Positions 13,230 through 19,872 of a DNA stretch of 64,000 nucleotides are shown here, in pieces. Location of the stretch: assembly GCA_965223095.1 (NCBI GenBank), contig OZ244979.1, forward strand, positions 1,488,001 to 1,552,000, written 5' to 3'. How positions within the stretch are numbered: position 1 is the stretch's first letter; each line of letters opens with the position of its first letter. Both the position numbers and the translations under genes were made by a program. The notes under the pieces are model-generated. The model worked only from the letters and a program-made list of their open reading frames with translations, had not been told where the DNA came from and searched no databases. The DNA is from J054 sp965223095. GTDB lineage: Bacteria > Pseudomonadota > Gammaproteobacteria > Steroidobacterales > GCA-2729495.

Positions 13230-13805
13230 TCAACGAATAGCTACCCATAGCCCAACCAATATTAACAGCGTCCCAAATACCCGGTCCTGAATGACAGCCG
13301 AGCTTTCGGATGTGAGCGCGCGGCCAAGAGCCACCCCCGCAAAGCACCACGTCGCTTGAACAACAACCTGCAGTGCAAGAATGGCGCTTGAAAGCACAAG
13401 GACCTGAGGAAAAAGTGGCTCTTCTATAACCAGAAAGGCGGAGTACATGGAAATGAGAACTGCTGGAAACTTAGGATTTAGAGCGTGAATCACTGCGCCC
13501 TGCCAAAAGCCTAAAGGAACCTTGGTGTCTCGGTTTTTACCCCTTCGAATTAGAGTAACCCCGAGATAAGCAATAATCAGGGCTCCCAGGTACTTCATGA
13601 CCAAGAGTACTATCGGATACGTCTGCGCAATGAGGCCAAGGCCGAACCCCGCTGCGAAAGCGTACGAAAAGTAGACGAAATTTATGCCCAAAAACAAGGG
13701 CAAAGATTTTCTGTAGCCGAACCGGGCGCCTGAAGCAGCTGCAAGGATATTGATTGGTCCGGGGCTATAAACTATCGGAACCATGACTGCCAGCCACTCG
13801 ATCAT
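13230..13805 (-). CDS. LysE-family amino-acid exporter-like membrane protein
   Basis: A 191 aa protein with about six hydrophobic segments. The N-terminal SPGPINILAAASGARFGYRKSLPLFLGI motif is the LysE/RhtB signature (the GP pair and GxxxG-like turn). The family exports amino acids or homoserine lactones; the substrate is not readable. It is a large gene for a cassette, read in array direction about 25 bp after the attC-14 core. Confidence 0.85.
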   Translation of the reverse strand: MIEWLAVMVPIVYSPGPINILAAASGARFGYRKSLPLFLGINFVYFSYAFAAGFGLGLIAQTYPIVLLVMKYLGALIIAYLGVTLIRRGKNRDTKVPLGFWQGAVIHALNPKFPAVLISMYSAFLVIEEPLFPQVLVLSSAILALQVVVQATWCFAGVALGRALTSESSAVIQDRVFGTLLILVGLWVAIR

Positions 13806-13830
13806 GCCGATTACCTAACCTACTCTTGCC

Positions 13831-13911
13831 ACATAACGCCTTGGGCACGGGCCGGGCGCGAAGCGGCCGGTCCGGCGAGCGGAGCGAGTGGTTTGCCCCA
13901 ACTGGTTAGGT
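13831..13911 (-). other. attC site 14 (81 bp family D)
   Basis: From ACATAAC to GTTAGGT. Arms CCGGGCGC/GCGGCCGG are typical of family D. It belongs to the monooxygenase-fold cassette. Confidence 0.85.
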
Positions 13912-13935
13912 GTCACTTGGCACATAACCTAAATA

Positions 13936-14235
13936 CTACTCCCCTTTGGAAATCTCGTAGTTCCGACTGACGTTCGTTGTGATTTTACCCCAGTGAGAAT
14001 TGGCTACTCGCTGTTGATGTAGCTCGAAGGCTTCCTCGTTCTCGAACTCTTCGTAAACGTTGAACCTGCCGGCGGTTTCGGCTTCTGGGGTTACCTGGAA
14101 TGCTAAGCAGCCGCTTTCTGCCAGGGTGAGCTGAATGTGGTTTGGCAACTCTTTGGTGACTGCTTCTAGATCAGAGGCGGGTACATCTATGTAGCCACTA
14201 AGGACAACTTTTGGCATGCGTTGGCCTATTGACAC
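13936..14235 (-). CDS. Antibiotic-biosynthesis-monooxygenase (ABM)-fold protein
   Basis: A 99 aa protein (93 if Met7 at 14217 is the start). It has the dimeric ferredoxin-like ABM pattern: VVLSGYIDVPASDLEAV, then ESGCLAFQVTPEAETAGRFNVYEEFENEEAFELHQQR. Family members include quinol monooxygenases and heme-degrading enzymes; the function of this one is unknown. Confidence 0.78.
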   Translation of the reverse strand: MSIGQRMPKVVLSGYIDVPASDLEAVTKELPNHIQLTLAESGCLAFQVTPEAETAGRFNVYEEFENEEAFELHQQRVANSHWGKITTNVSRNYEISKGE

Positions 14236-14314
14236 CTAACGCCTTGGGCACGGGCGGCTGGCGAAGCCAGACGTCCGGCACGCGTAGCGTGCGCAATGCC
14301 CCAACTGGTTATGT
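14234..14314 (-). other. attC site 15 (81 bp family D)
   Basis: From ACCTAAC to GTTATGT, with inner stem GGCTGGC/GCCAGAC and a second GCACGCGTAGCGTGC hairpin. It belongs to the 71 aa unknown cassette. Confidence 0.85.
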
Positions 14315-14321
14315 GCCAAAT

Positions 14322-14537
14322 TTACCACTCCATTCGGTCCATTAGGTCAGTGCCAACAGGTTTCTCGCCGGCTAGCTCGGTTACCTCAGCAGACAGAATA
14401 TGCCCCTTGCCGTTTGCGGAGTGTTTTTGTGTGGCGATAACAATAGCTTTGTTCGCTCCGCCTAGTGAGCAGATCTCATACGACACGGTGTCGTATGGAT
14501 GGAGTAAATCAAACGTAACTTTAAACCTAATCGCCAC
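14322..14537 (-). CDS. Small cassette protein of unknown function
   Basis: A 71 aa frame filling its cassette, from MAIRFKVTFDLLHPYDTVSY to a Trp C-terminus. Soluble, no membrane segment, no recognisable domain. The gene-cassette boundaries on both sides and its array orientation support it as a real gene. Confidence 0.5.
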   Translation of the reverse strand: MAIRFKVTFDLLHPYDTVSYEICSLGGANKAIVIATQKHSANGKGHILSAEVTELAGEKPVGTDLMDRMEW

Positions 14538-14555
14538 TAGGTAACCTGGAAAGGC

Positions 14556-14651
14556 ACATAACGCCCACAGCAGGCGCGTTTGAGGCGCGAGGATTTTTGC
14601 GATAGCAAAAACCGCAGCGGGTCAAACGTCGCTTGCCTGTGCTGGTTATGG
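14556..14651 (-). other. attC site 16 (96 bp family B)
   Basis: Nearly identical to attC-9 and attC-19, with one change (GCGATAGC instead of GCGCAAGC) in the loop region. The 140 aa gene stops inside it. Confidence 0.88.
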
Positions 14652-15068
14652 GGCATTCGTGTCCACACCAAGTAGTACAGTTTCAATGCTGCCCAAATTG
14701 ACTGACTCACTAGCCCCAGAGTCTTTCCGCATTAAGGCGACCATGGTTGTGAATGCTTTACGCTGTTCCGATGTGTTCATAGTTGCGCCAAGGAGTTCAA
14801 AACGAGAGAACGCCTCGATAATTGCCGACGATGCATATAAGCATATACGTGATTTGGCATCCGCTGTTCTCGTGTTAAGGCCGGATGCTGCGTCCTCGCC
14901 GCCCTGAGTACCTACGTTGGCTAGTTGGCACACGCACAACATATAGTCCGTATATGCTTTGGTTTTCAGTTCACGTAGGTGACGCTGATTTTCAAGATGG
15001 CGGGTAAAAAAGTATTGCAATAGGGCGCCGACAAATACACCGATAAGGGAAAATATTGCGATGTTCAT
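14646..15068 (-). CDS. Membrane-anchored cassette protein of unknown function
   Basis: A 140 aa protein. One N-terminal transmembrane helix (IAIFSLIGVFVGALLQYFF) is followed by a basic stretch (RHLENQRHLRELKTKAYTDYM) and a helical cytoplasmic domain. This layout resembles small anchored proteins common in cassettes. Family not recognised. The stop codon is in the attC-16 core. Confidence 0.6.
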   Translation of the reverse strand: MNIAIFSLIGVFVGALLQYFFTRHLENQRHLRELKTKAYTDYMLCVCQLANVGTQGGEDAASGLNTRTADAKSRICLYASSAIIEAFSRFELLGATMNTSEQRKAFTTMVALMRKDSGASESVNLGSIETVLLGVDTNAP

Positions 15069-15087
15069 TGCGTTGCCTTAGCCAGCC

Positions 15088-15201
15088 CCATAACGCCTGT
15101 GGCAGCGGCGGTTGAGGCGGGGCGACCGGAGCGATAGCGAAGGGAGCGCCGGGTCAACCGTCCGGCGACCAACGGGAGCGTACTGACCACACTGGTTATG
15201 G
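15088..15201 (-). other. attC site 17 (114 bp family A)
   Basis: Family A sequence from CCATAAC to GTTATGG. It belongs to the secreted 138 aa protein cassette. Confidence 0.88.
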
Positions 15202-15217
15202 GGCGAAACGATAGCCA

Positions 15218-15634
15218 CTATTTTTTCTTGCCAATGAACTGAAATTGATCATTAAAGACTGCTTGACTGATGACCCAGGTTTCACCAGCTTTATAGAAAT
15301 AGAATTCCCAAATGATAGGGTGCATCGGCCGCTTATCCACAGCCACGATTCTGGTTATGGAAGCCGATAACTCCTCATTCGAGATTCCTTCGGACCCGAC
15401 GTTTTCTCCAAATAACTCTTCTATGTTCCCCAATTGCTGCTTAAGCAGGGTGAGTGCTTGTTGCTTCTGTTGGAATAGCGGATTGCTCGAATAAAGACCA
15501 TCGATTGCTTCATCCGTCTTACCCTGAGATATAGCAGAGAAAAATTGGTCCACTTGTTTATCTGGGGTCCCCTCGTACGCATAAGCGCAATAGGAAGAAA
15601 AAAGCAGAATTTGAATGACGATGAAAATCTTCAT
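15218..15634 (-). CDS. Secreted cassette protein of unknown function
   Basis: A 138 aa protein with a clear signal peptide (IVIQILLFSSYCAYAYEG). The mature part starts DKQVDQFFSAISQGKTDEAIDGL and ends with a WEFYFYKAGETWVI segment, an NTF2-like or DUF4864-like pattern. Function unknown. A periplasmic location is expected because the Cys in the leader lacks a lipobox context. Confidence 0.6.
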   Translation of the reverse strand: MKIFIVIQILLFSSYCAYAYEGTPDKQVDQFFSAISQGKTDEAIDGLYSSNPLFQQKQQALTLLKQQLGNIEELFGENVGSEGISNEELSASITRIVAVDKRPMHPIIWEFYFYKAGETWVISQAVFNDQFQFIGKKK

Positions 15635-15686
15635 TTTTGTACCCGTTATAAATCAATTCCAAAAAACTATTGCACCGACGCTAGCC

Positions 15687-15800
15687 CCATAACGCCTGTG
15701 GCAGCGGCGGTTGAGGCGGGGCGACCGGAGCGATAGCGAAGGGAGCACCGGGTCAACCGTCCGGCGACCGCAGGGAGCGTACTGACCACACTGGTTACGG
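15687..15800 (-). other. attC site 18 (114 bp family A)
   Basis: Family A sequence from CCATAAC to GTTACGG. It belongs to the nuclease cassette. Confidence 0.88.
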
Positions 15801-15922
15801 GGCAAAATGTGCCTCCATCGTTATTTCAGGATTCCATTTTATAGTTTAATCCTCAGTTACTCGAATCTTTGCTCGTGGCCGATAGAAGCTATGCATGCCT
15901 TGAACCTGAACCTTGCCGTTTA

Positions 15923-16510
15923 ATGGAAATTCTCATTGTAGTGGCGCTGTTGGCGGTTGTTGTACTGGTATTTGTGATAGTTGCAGATCCAGCGGAACAA
16001 TCTGCGGACACATCGAAGCCATCCAGCCCCACCCCGGCAAGCACCGAAGAATACACAGCAAAGGTTGGCCACATTATTGATGGCGACACCGTTGTCGTCT
16101 CCGTCGACGGACGGCAACAAAGGCTACGCCTAGAAGCCATTGACTGCCCTGAGATTGGACAGCATTGGGGCGACACTGCCAAGTATGGGCTAATCAAGTT
16201 AATTGGCGGACGCAGCATCAGGTTTCAGAGCCAAAGTAGCGACCCCTATGGCCGAACGCTTGCGACCATATTTGTCTATGACGAGAGCCAGTGCGAGTGG
16301 GTCGATGTGAACGCCCGAATGGTGTTGTGCGGCCACGCGTGGGTATCGAGACTTCTATGCAACCATTTGCCTAAAGACCGGCAGGATGAGTTACTTCGCA
16401 TCCAACGCTGGGCAAGAGGCAAGAAAGTGGGATTGTGGAGAGATTCAAATCCGATTCCGCCTTGGAAATGGCGCAACGGTAATAGTAAGCAGCACTCAAA
16501 CGACGATTGA
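15923..16510 (+). CDS. Membrane-anchored thermonuclease-like (SNase) protein
   Basis: 195 aa from ATG 15923; an earlier TTG at 15869 adds an unlikely leader. A hydrophobic N-terminal helix (EILIVVALLAVVVLVFVIV) and a Ser/Pro/Thr linker precede a staphylococcal-nuclease domain with IIDGDTVVV, RLRLEAIDCPE and DPYGRTLA, the Ca2+ and catalytic Arg/Glu motifs. A phosphodiesterase acting outside the inner membrane is expected. It is the only single-gene cassette running against the array direction, so it must have its own promoter or be silent. Confidence 0.8.
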   Translation: MEILIVVALLAVVVLVFVIVADPAEQSADTSKPSSPTPASTEEYTAKVGHIIDGDTVVVSVDGRQQRLRLEAIDCPEIGQHWGDTAKYGLIKLIGGRSIRFQSQSSDPYGRTLATIFVYDESQCEWVDVNARMVLCGHAWVSRLLCNHLPKDRQDELLRIQRWARGKKVGLWRDSNPIPPWKWRNGNSKQHSNDD

Positions 16511-16547
16511 TCGCAACGACCGTCGCACCATAGTGCCAACCGCGGCC

Positions 16548-16643
16548 CCGTAACGCCCACAGCAGGCGCGTTTGAGGCGTGAGGATTTTTGCGCAAGCAA
16601 AAACCGCAGCGGGTCAAACGTCGCTTGCCTGTGCTGGTTAACT
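16548..16643 (-). other. attC site 19 (96 bp family B)
   Basis: From CCGTAAC to GTTAACT. One base in the first arm differs from attC-9. The brnA gene stops at 16638 within it. Confidence 0.87.
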
Positions 16644-16892
16644 GGCATTGCGCAGTTCTTCCTTAAGAACTCGGCGCAACACCACCTCAATAGGCTCTTT
16701 TGTCTCACTCATGAACTGCCGTAAAGCAGAATTGATGAGAGTTTGATAATTACCACCGCCAGCTTCATCTACTTGCTGCTTGAACCACGCAACGATGTCT
16801 TCATCCAGACGAATCGTAATCCGGGTCTTTCCCTTGGCCGCATTACTAAAAGGCGAAGCTTTGGATTGACTAAAATCGTATTGTTTTCTCAT
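16638..16892 (-). CDS. brnA: BrnA-family antitoxin
   Basis: An 84 aa protein with ribbon-helix-helix TRITIRLDEDIVAWFKQQVDEAGGGNYQTLINSALRQFM, as in BrnA. It overlaps brnT by 4 bp (ATGA), in toxin-first order. It should bind BrnT and the palindromic operator upstream of the pair. Confidence 0.88.
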   Translation of the reverse strand: MRKQYDFSQSKASPFSNAAKGKTRITIRLDEDIVAWFKQQVDEAGGGNYQTLINSALRQFMSETKEPIEVVLRRVLKEELRNAS

Positions 16893-17161
16893 AAATATTC
16901 CTCATATCTCGCTCGTTCATCTTTCGACGCCTTGCGGGCAGAGATAACTCGAATATGCTCATTCCGGTATGCGTAGACCGCCAAAAGAACGCGTCCCAGA
17001 CCGTCCATCCCGAGGGCGACGAAGCGCTCCTCACCTTCGGCATCTGGATCAGCTATATGCCTAGAGTAAGGATCCTCGAGGGCAATGGCTGCTTCGGCGA
17101 AATCGACCCCGTGTTTGAGCAAATTGGCACGTGCTTTGGCCGAATCCCACTCAAAGTCCAT
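16889..17161 (-). CDS. brnT: BrnT-family toxin
   Basis: A 90 aa protein. FEWDSAKARANLLKHGVDFAEA, the central ERFVALGMDGLGRVLLAVYAYR and IRVISARKASKDERARYEEY are the family hallmarks. BrnT is a RelE-like ribonuclease that blocks translation. The promoter lies directly upstream. Confidence 0.9.
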   Translation of the reverse strand: MDFEWDSAKARANLLKHGVDFAEAAIALEDPYSRHIADPDAEGEERFVALGMDGLGRVLLAVYAYRNEHIRVISARKASKDERARYEEYL

Positions 17162-17168
17162 ATAACCT

Positions 17169-17198
17169 AGTGTATGTACATGTGTACACTGCTGTCAA
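17169..17198 (-). promoter_or_regulatory. brnTA promoter and operator
   Basis: On the minus strand, TTGACA (17198-17193) and TACACT (near 17174-17169) are 18 bp apart. An inverted repeat AGTGTA-N10-TACACT (17169-17190) fills the spacer and -10 box, a likely BrnA operator. Confidence 0.65.
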
Positions 17199-17224
17199 GG
17201 AAGTATGCCGAAACCTAGGCAGCC

Positions 17225-17286
17225 AGTTAACGCCTCAAGCAGAGGCGCCAGCGAAGCTGGCGTCCTTTTGCCTTGACTGGTTATGG
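17225..17286 (-). other. attC site 20 (62 bp family C)
   Basis: Nearly identical to attC-4. It belongs to the second VapBC cassette, so gene pair and attC were duplicated together. Confidence 0.87.
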
Positions 17287-17291
17287 GGCGC

Positions 17292-17338
17292 TTGTGTCAT
17301 GGCTAACGATGTGTATAATTATCATTATTAATACACAT
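17292..17338 (+). promoter_or_regulatory. vapBC promoter and operator, copy 2
   Basis: Same layout as copy 1: TTGTGT, 16 bp, TATAAT, inside the ATGTGTAT/ATACACAT inverted repeat (17309-17338). There is one base change in the spacer between the arms. Confidence 0.75.
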
Positions 17339-17346
17339 TTGGATCT

Positions 17347-17544
17347 ATGATGAGAACTAACATTGTAATCGATGACAAGCTGATGAACGCGGCCATTAAG
17401 GCGTCGGGCGCCAAAACCAAACGCGAAGCAGTGGAAATGGGGCTGCGCACCTTAGTGAGACTCAGCAAACAGCAAAAAATTCGCGGCTATCGCGGTAAAT
17501 TGAAATGGCACGGCAATCTCGATGAAATGAGAACAGACGAGTGA
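17347..17544 (+). CDS. vapB: VapB-family antitoxin, copy 2
   Basis: A 65 aa protein, one residue different from the copy at 4119 (Lys in QQKI). It keeps the same 4 bp overlap with vapC. The near identity means the two loci can probably neutralise each other's toxin. Confidence 0.9.
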   Translation: MMRTNIVIDDKLMNAAIKASGAKTKREAVEMGLRTLVRLSKQQKIRGYRGKLKWHGNLDEMRTDE

Positions 17545-17942
17545 TCTTGGTCGATTCGAGCGTTTGGATCGAGTATTTTAACGGCCAGAATAACTCCCAC
17601 ACTGACTACCTCGACAACGTCTTGGGCACCGAACCGGTGGGCATAGGCGATTTGATGCTCACCGAAGTGCTGCAGGGGTTTCGCTCCGACGCAGGCTACA
17701 AAACTGCAAAATCATTGTTAACCGACTTACCTGTTTTTGAGATAATCGGACCAGCGCGTGCGATCAAAGCCGCAGACAACTATCGATTCCTTCGAAAGAA
17801 CGGTATTACTGTTCGAAAGACAATAGATACCCTCATTGCAACTTTCTGCATTGACCAAAAATACCCACTGTTATTTGCCGATAAGGACTTCAAACCGTTC
17901 GTTACCTACCTCGGCCTGCGATCTGCGATGAGTGCCCCATAA
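17541..17942 (+). CDS. vapC: VapC-family PIN-domain toxin, copy 2
   Basis: A 133 aa protein with all four acidic PIN residues (D5, E42, D96, D114) kept. Two residues differ from copy 1. GTG start, overlapping vapB. The stop TAA falls in the attC-21 outer core (CCATAAC). Confidence 0.9.
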   Translation: MILVDSSVWIEYFNGQNNSHTDYLDNVLGTEPVGIGDLMLTEVLQGFRSDAGYKTAKSLLTDLPVFEIIGPARAIKAADNYRFLRKNGITVRKTIDTLIATFCIDQKYPLLFADKDFKPFVTYLGLRSAMSAP

Positions 17943-17998
17943 CGCCTCAAGCAGAGGCGCCAGCGAAGCTGGCGTCCTTTTGCCTTGACTGGTTATGT
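17937..17998 (-). other. attC site 21 (62 bp family C)
   Basis: Family C, nearly identical to attC-4 and attC-20. It belongs to the second ParE-like cassette, whose toxin stops at 17993 inside it. Confidence 0.88.
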
Positions 17999-18301
17999 GG
18001 CCGGGGCATTGCGATATTGCCAATATCTTGGTCGCTTTTTCTGATGAGCAAACGCGATAACTTCAATGCCATTTGATGAGACACGATAAACTAGTGTGAA
18101 TGGAAAGCGTGGAAACACGTAACGACGTATTGAACTTGTAAGCCGTGGCCACCGATTCGGATACTCGGCAACAACCTCGACTGCATGATCAACCTCTGAG
18201 ACAAACGCATCGGCTACTGTTTCGCTGCGCTCTAAATACCACAAATAAGCTTCGCGAAGTTCCTGCTCAGCATCTACGTGAAGCCGAACTTTATCCGGCA
18301 C
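17993..18301 (-). CDS. ParE/RelE-family toxin, locus 2
   Basis: A 102 aa protein with KVRLHVDAEQELREAYLWYLERS, then AVEVVAEYPNRWPRLTSSIRRYVFPRFPFTLVYRV and a KRPRYWQYR tail. It is clearly the same family as the toxin at 11119 but divergent, so it is probably an independent cassette rather than a duplicate. It overlaps its antitoxin by 11 bp. Confidence 0.85.
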   Translation of the reverse strand: MPDKVRLHVDAEQELREAYLWYLERSETVADAFVSEVDHAVEVVAEYPNRWPRLTSSIRRYVFPRFPFTLVYRVSSNGIEVIAFAHQKKRPRYWQYRNAPAT

Positions 18302-18524
18302 TGTTGTTGAAAACTCGAGCCCGAACTTCTGACCAGGGCACTGACTTGACTTGCCCTGAGTCTAGCGCAGCAACGCGGCGTTCGATTTCCACCAACCAAG
18401 CTGATTCAACGCCCTCTTCCTCTTCGATATCAAGTGTTTCCAATAGCATGGCGACAAGCTCAGTGCGATCCTGATCGGATAGATCCATTGCCTTGTGATA
18501 TAGATCTTTGGGGCTAGTAGCCAT
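18291..18524 (-). CDS. Addiction-module antitoxin, locus 2
   Basis: A 77 aa protein: YHKAMDLSDQDRTELVAMLLETLD, then WLVEIERRVAALDSGQVKSVPWSEVRARVF, the unstable-antitoxin pattern (PF09720 type). First gene of the pair. A possible -10 (TAAGAT) lies just upstream on the minus strand, but no matching -35 is evident. Confidence 0.83.
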   Translation of the reverse strand: MATSPKDLYHKAMDLSDQDRTELVAMLLETLDIEEEEGVESAWLVEIERRVAALDSGQVKSVPWSEVRARVFNNSAG

Positions 18525-18565
18525 ACCTAAATCTTAGCATTTACGCGAATTTGGATCAGTAGGCC

Positions 18566-18625
18566 ATATAACGCCCACAACAAGGGCGCAGCGAAGCTGC
18601 GTCCCGCTGATTGTGCTGGTTAGAT
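18566..18625 (-). other. attC site 22
   Basis: A 60 bp site from ATATAAC to GTTAGAT. Inner stem CGCAGC/GCTGCG with GAA loop. It belongs to the first cassette of the array. Confidence 0.82.
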
Positions 18626-18666
18626 GTGGCCATCTGCAAGGTGACGATTCCATTCACGAGAGCCCC

Positions 18667-19119
18667 CTACCAAAACTTCCACCACTTATTCTTTGCTTGC
18701 GATACGTCTTTAGCGCATGATTCAAGGTATTCCGTACGCTTGCGGTCTAGTAATTCGAAAGCAGCATTCCAATCAACTGCGGATTCAGGTCCGTAAATCG
18801 CATTCGGCTGCTCAACTGCAATGTCGTCCAAATACTGGTCGTAATAAGAGTTCATAAATTCGGCAGCAGCCGGCTTAAGATTCCATTCACCAAACTTCCA
18901 ATCAAAATATTTCTCAAAATATTCATTCGCTGCTAGTGAGCCCTGCATTACTTGCGAAGCAGCATTGATTTGCCCCTGATCGGATAAGTTTTCCTCGGCC
19001 AGCAGATCTCTTTCTATACACCATCGGACTACTATCGCTATGTGGGTGCCAGCGTAAGCTTCCTCCACACCTCGCTCCGCGCAAGTGTCAGTGTGCCAAT
19101 ATCCTTGGTCATACGACAT
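18667..19119 (-). CDS. First-cassette protein of unknown function
   Basis: A 150 aa soluble protein: MSYDQGYWHTDTCAERG, a helical middle, and a lysine/tryptophan-rich tail (KNKWWKFW). I do not recognise the family. The ATG lies only a few bases after the terminal GTTAGAT core, so any ribosome-binding site must come from sequence outside the cassette. In a working integron the first position is the best expressed and most recently acquired. Confidence 0.6.
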   Translation of the reverse strand: MSYDQGYWHTDTCAERGVEEAYAGTHIAIVVRWCIERDLLAEENLSDQGQINAASQVMQGSLAANEYFEKYFDWKFGEWNLKPAAAEFMNSYYDQYLDDIAVEQPNAIYGPESAVDWNAAFELLDRKRTEYLESCAKDVSQAKNKWWKFW

Positions 19120-19122
19120 AGC

Positions 19123-19129
19123 ATCTAAC
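19123..19129 (-). other. Terminal core site: right boundary of the array, candidate attI end
   Basis: On the minus strand, GTTAGATGC stands alone. The sequence beyond it has no attC stem. An A/G-rich AAAACAAAAG stretch followed by GTTAGATGC recalls the right end of attI sites, where the first cassette joins. No integrase lies next to it. It may be an attI relic or an accidental secondary site. Confidence 0.5.
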
Positions 19130-19544
19130 AGCTGATTAATGGGAAGACTTTTGTTTTCTTCTTTTGTTTTCGGCTCATATAGGATGTTTTAGTCCTTAAA
19201 CCCCCTAGAGTCAATAAGTTACCTGTTCCGTTGTTTTCGGAACAGCCTAGAAAGCGAGAGGACAAGTTTCTTGGTTCCTCTGTTGTGGATTAAAAAGCTA
19301 CCGGTCAGTTTAATGTAAAGTGCGGATATAGCTAGGAAAACACTCAATGCTTCCATGCGCGCCTATTTTCATGGCGTGCATCGGTCTCTCTATTTCTGAG
19401 GCAGCAAGCTGCAGCGCCCGATCATTACTAAGTTTTTTCTTATTTTCTCGGGCTCGCAGGGGCGACTGGTTGCTGTTCACGCAGTCGATCACCGGCCAGT
19501 ATTTTATACAAGCGACGGTCCTGCTAAACGCTGGCATATCTCGT
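19130..19544. other. Intergenic gap at the array/core junction
   Basis: 415 bp with no convincing gene. A perfect 8 bp inverted repeat, CTGTTCCG-N7-CGGAACAG, lies at 19223-19245 with no T-run. The frames at 19310-19537 and 19347-19631 lack protein-like features. I see no fragment of a tyrosine recombinase. Confidence 0.6.
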
Positions 19545-19868
19545 CTAGATTATCGAAAGCAACTTACTGGGTATCCACAGCAAGCCGCCGATAGCGAAGG
19601 CCACGAACAGTGGTGTGAGAACGCCCACTAGACGGCAGAGTTTTGCAACTCTGGGGTTAATTGAGGCTTCTTTTGATTCTGAATAAATAAACCGCTGTAG
19701 TTGCAGTCCGCGCCGTGGTGAATACATGAAAAGAGTGGGGCTACCGATGGCGCGAAATTCCCGTGGGTTGTGTTCTTTTAGTCGGCGGAGTAATTCTGCG
19801 TAGAGAGCTAGCAGCAGGACGATGCCGCCAACCAAGAACACTGCGAATAGTAGGATCCAATTTGTCAT
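19545..19868 (-). CDS. Small two-helix membrane protein, UspB-like layout
   Basis: A 107 aa protein. The N-terminal helix (ILLFAVFLVGGIVLLLALYAELLRRL) and C-terminal helix (LVGVLTPLFVAFAIGGLLWIPS) flank a basic loop (RRGLQLQRFIYSESKEASINPRVAKLC). The arrangement, and the loop pattern of residues before the second helix, recall universal stress protein B, but similarity is weak. It sits 4 bp after the DUF255 gene, likely in the same transcript. Confidence 0.6.
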   Translation of the reverse strand: MTNWILLFAVFLVGGIVLLLALYAELLRRLKEHNPREFRAIGSPTLFMYSPRRGLQLQRFIYSESKEASINPRVAKLCRLVGVLTPLFVAFAIGGLLWIPSKLLSII

Positions 19869-19872
19869 CGGA

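Larger units (their letters stand above)
1650..19129 (-). mobile_element. Integron gene-cassette array (attC cluster without an integrase in the window)
   Basis: There are 22 attC-like sites with RYYYAAC-type and GTTRRRY-type ends and long imperfect stems. They separate 1-2 gene cassettes of about 0.25-0.9 kb. Most cassette genes are on the minus strand, and at least nine stop codons lie in the R'' core, which fixes the reading direction as right to left. An intI gene should lie to the right of 19129, but none is found up to 64000. VapBC, the nuclease, the esterase and the IS transposase run against the array direction. Confidence 0.9.

Noticed and set aside
2826..18625. CRISPR array, because of regularly recurring repeats
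   Set aside because: The repeats are 43-114 bp, differ between families, are palindromic with attC cores, and are separated by genes rather than short spacers.
19223..19245. LexA box or terminator at CTGTTCCG-N7-CGGAACAG
   Set aside because: The CTGT/ACAG halves are too far apart for a gamma-proteobacterial LexA site, and there is no T-run for a terminator.
19347..19631. 94-codon plus-strand ORF in the array/core gap
   Set aside because: Overlaps the end of the membrane-protein gene at 19545 and has no family-like pattern or ribosome-binding site.
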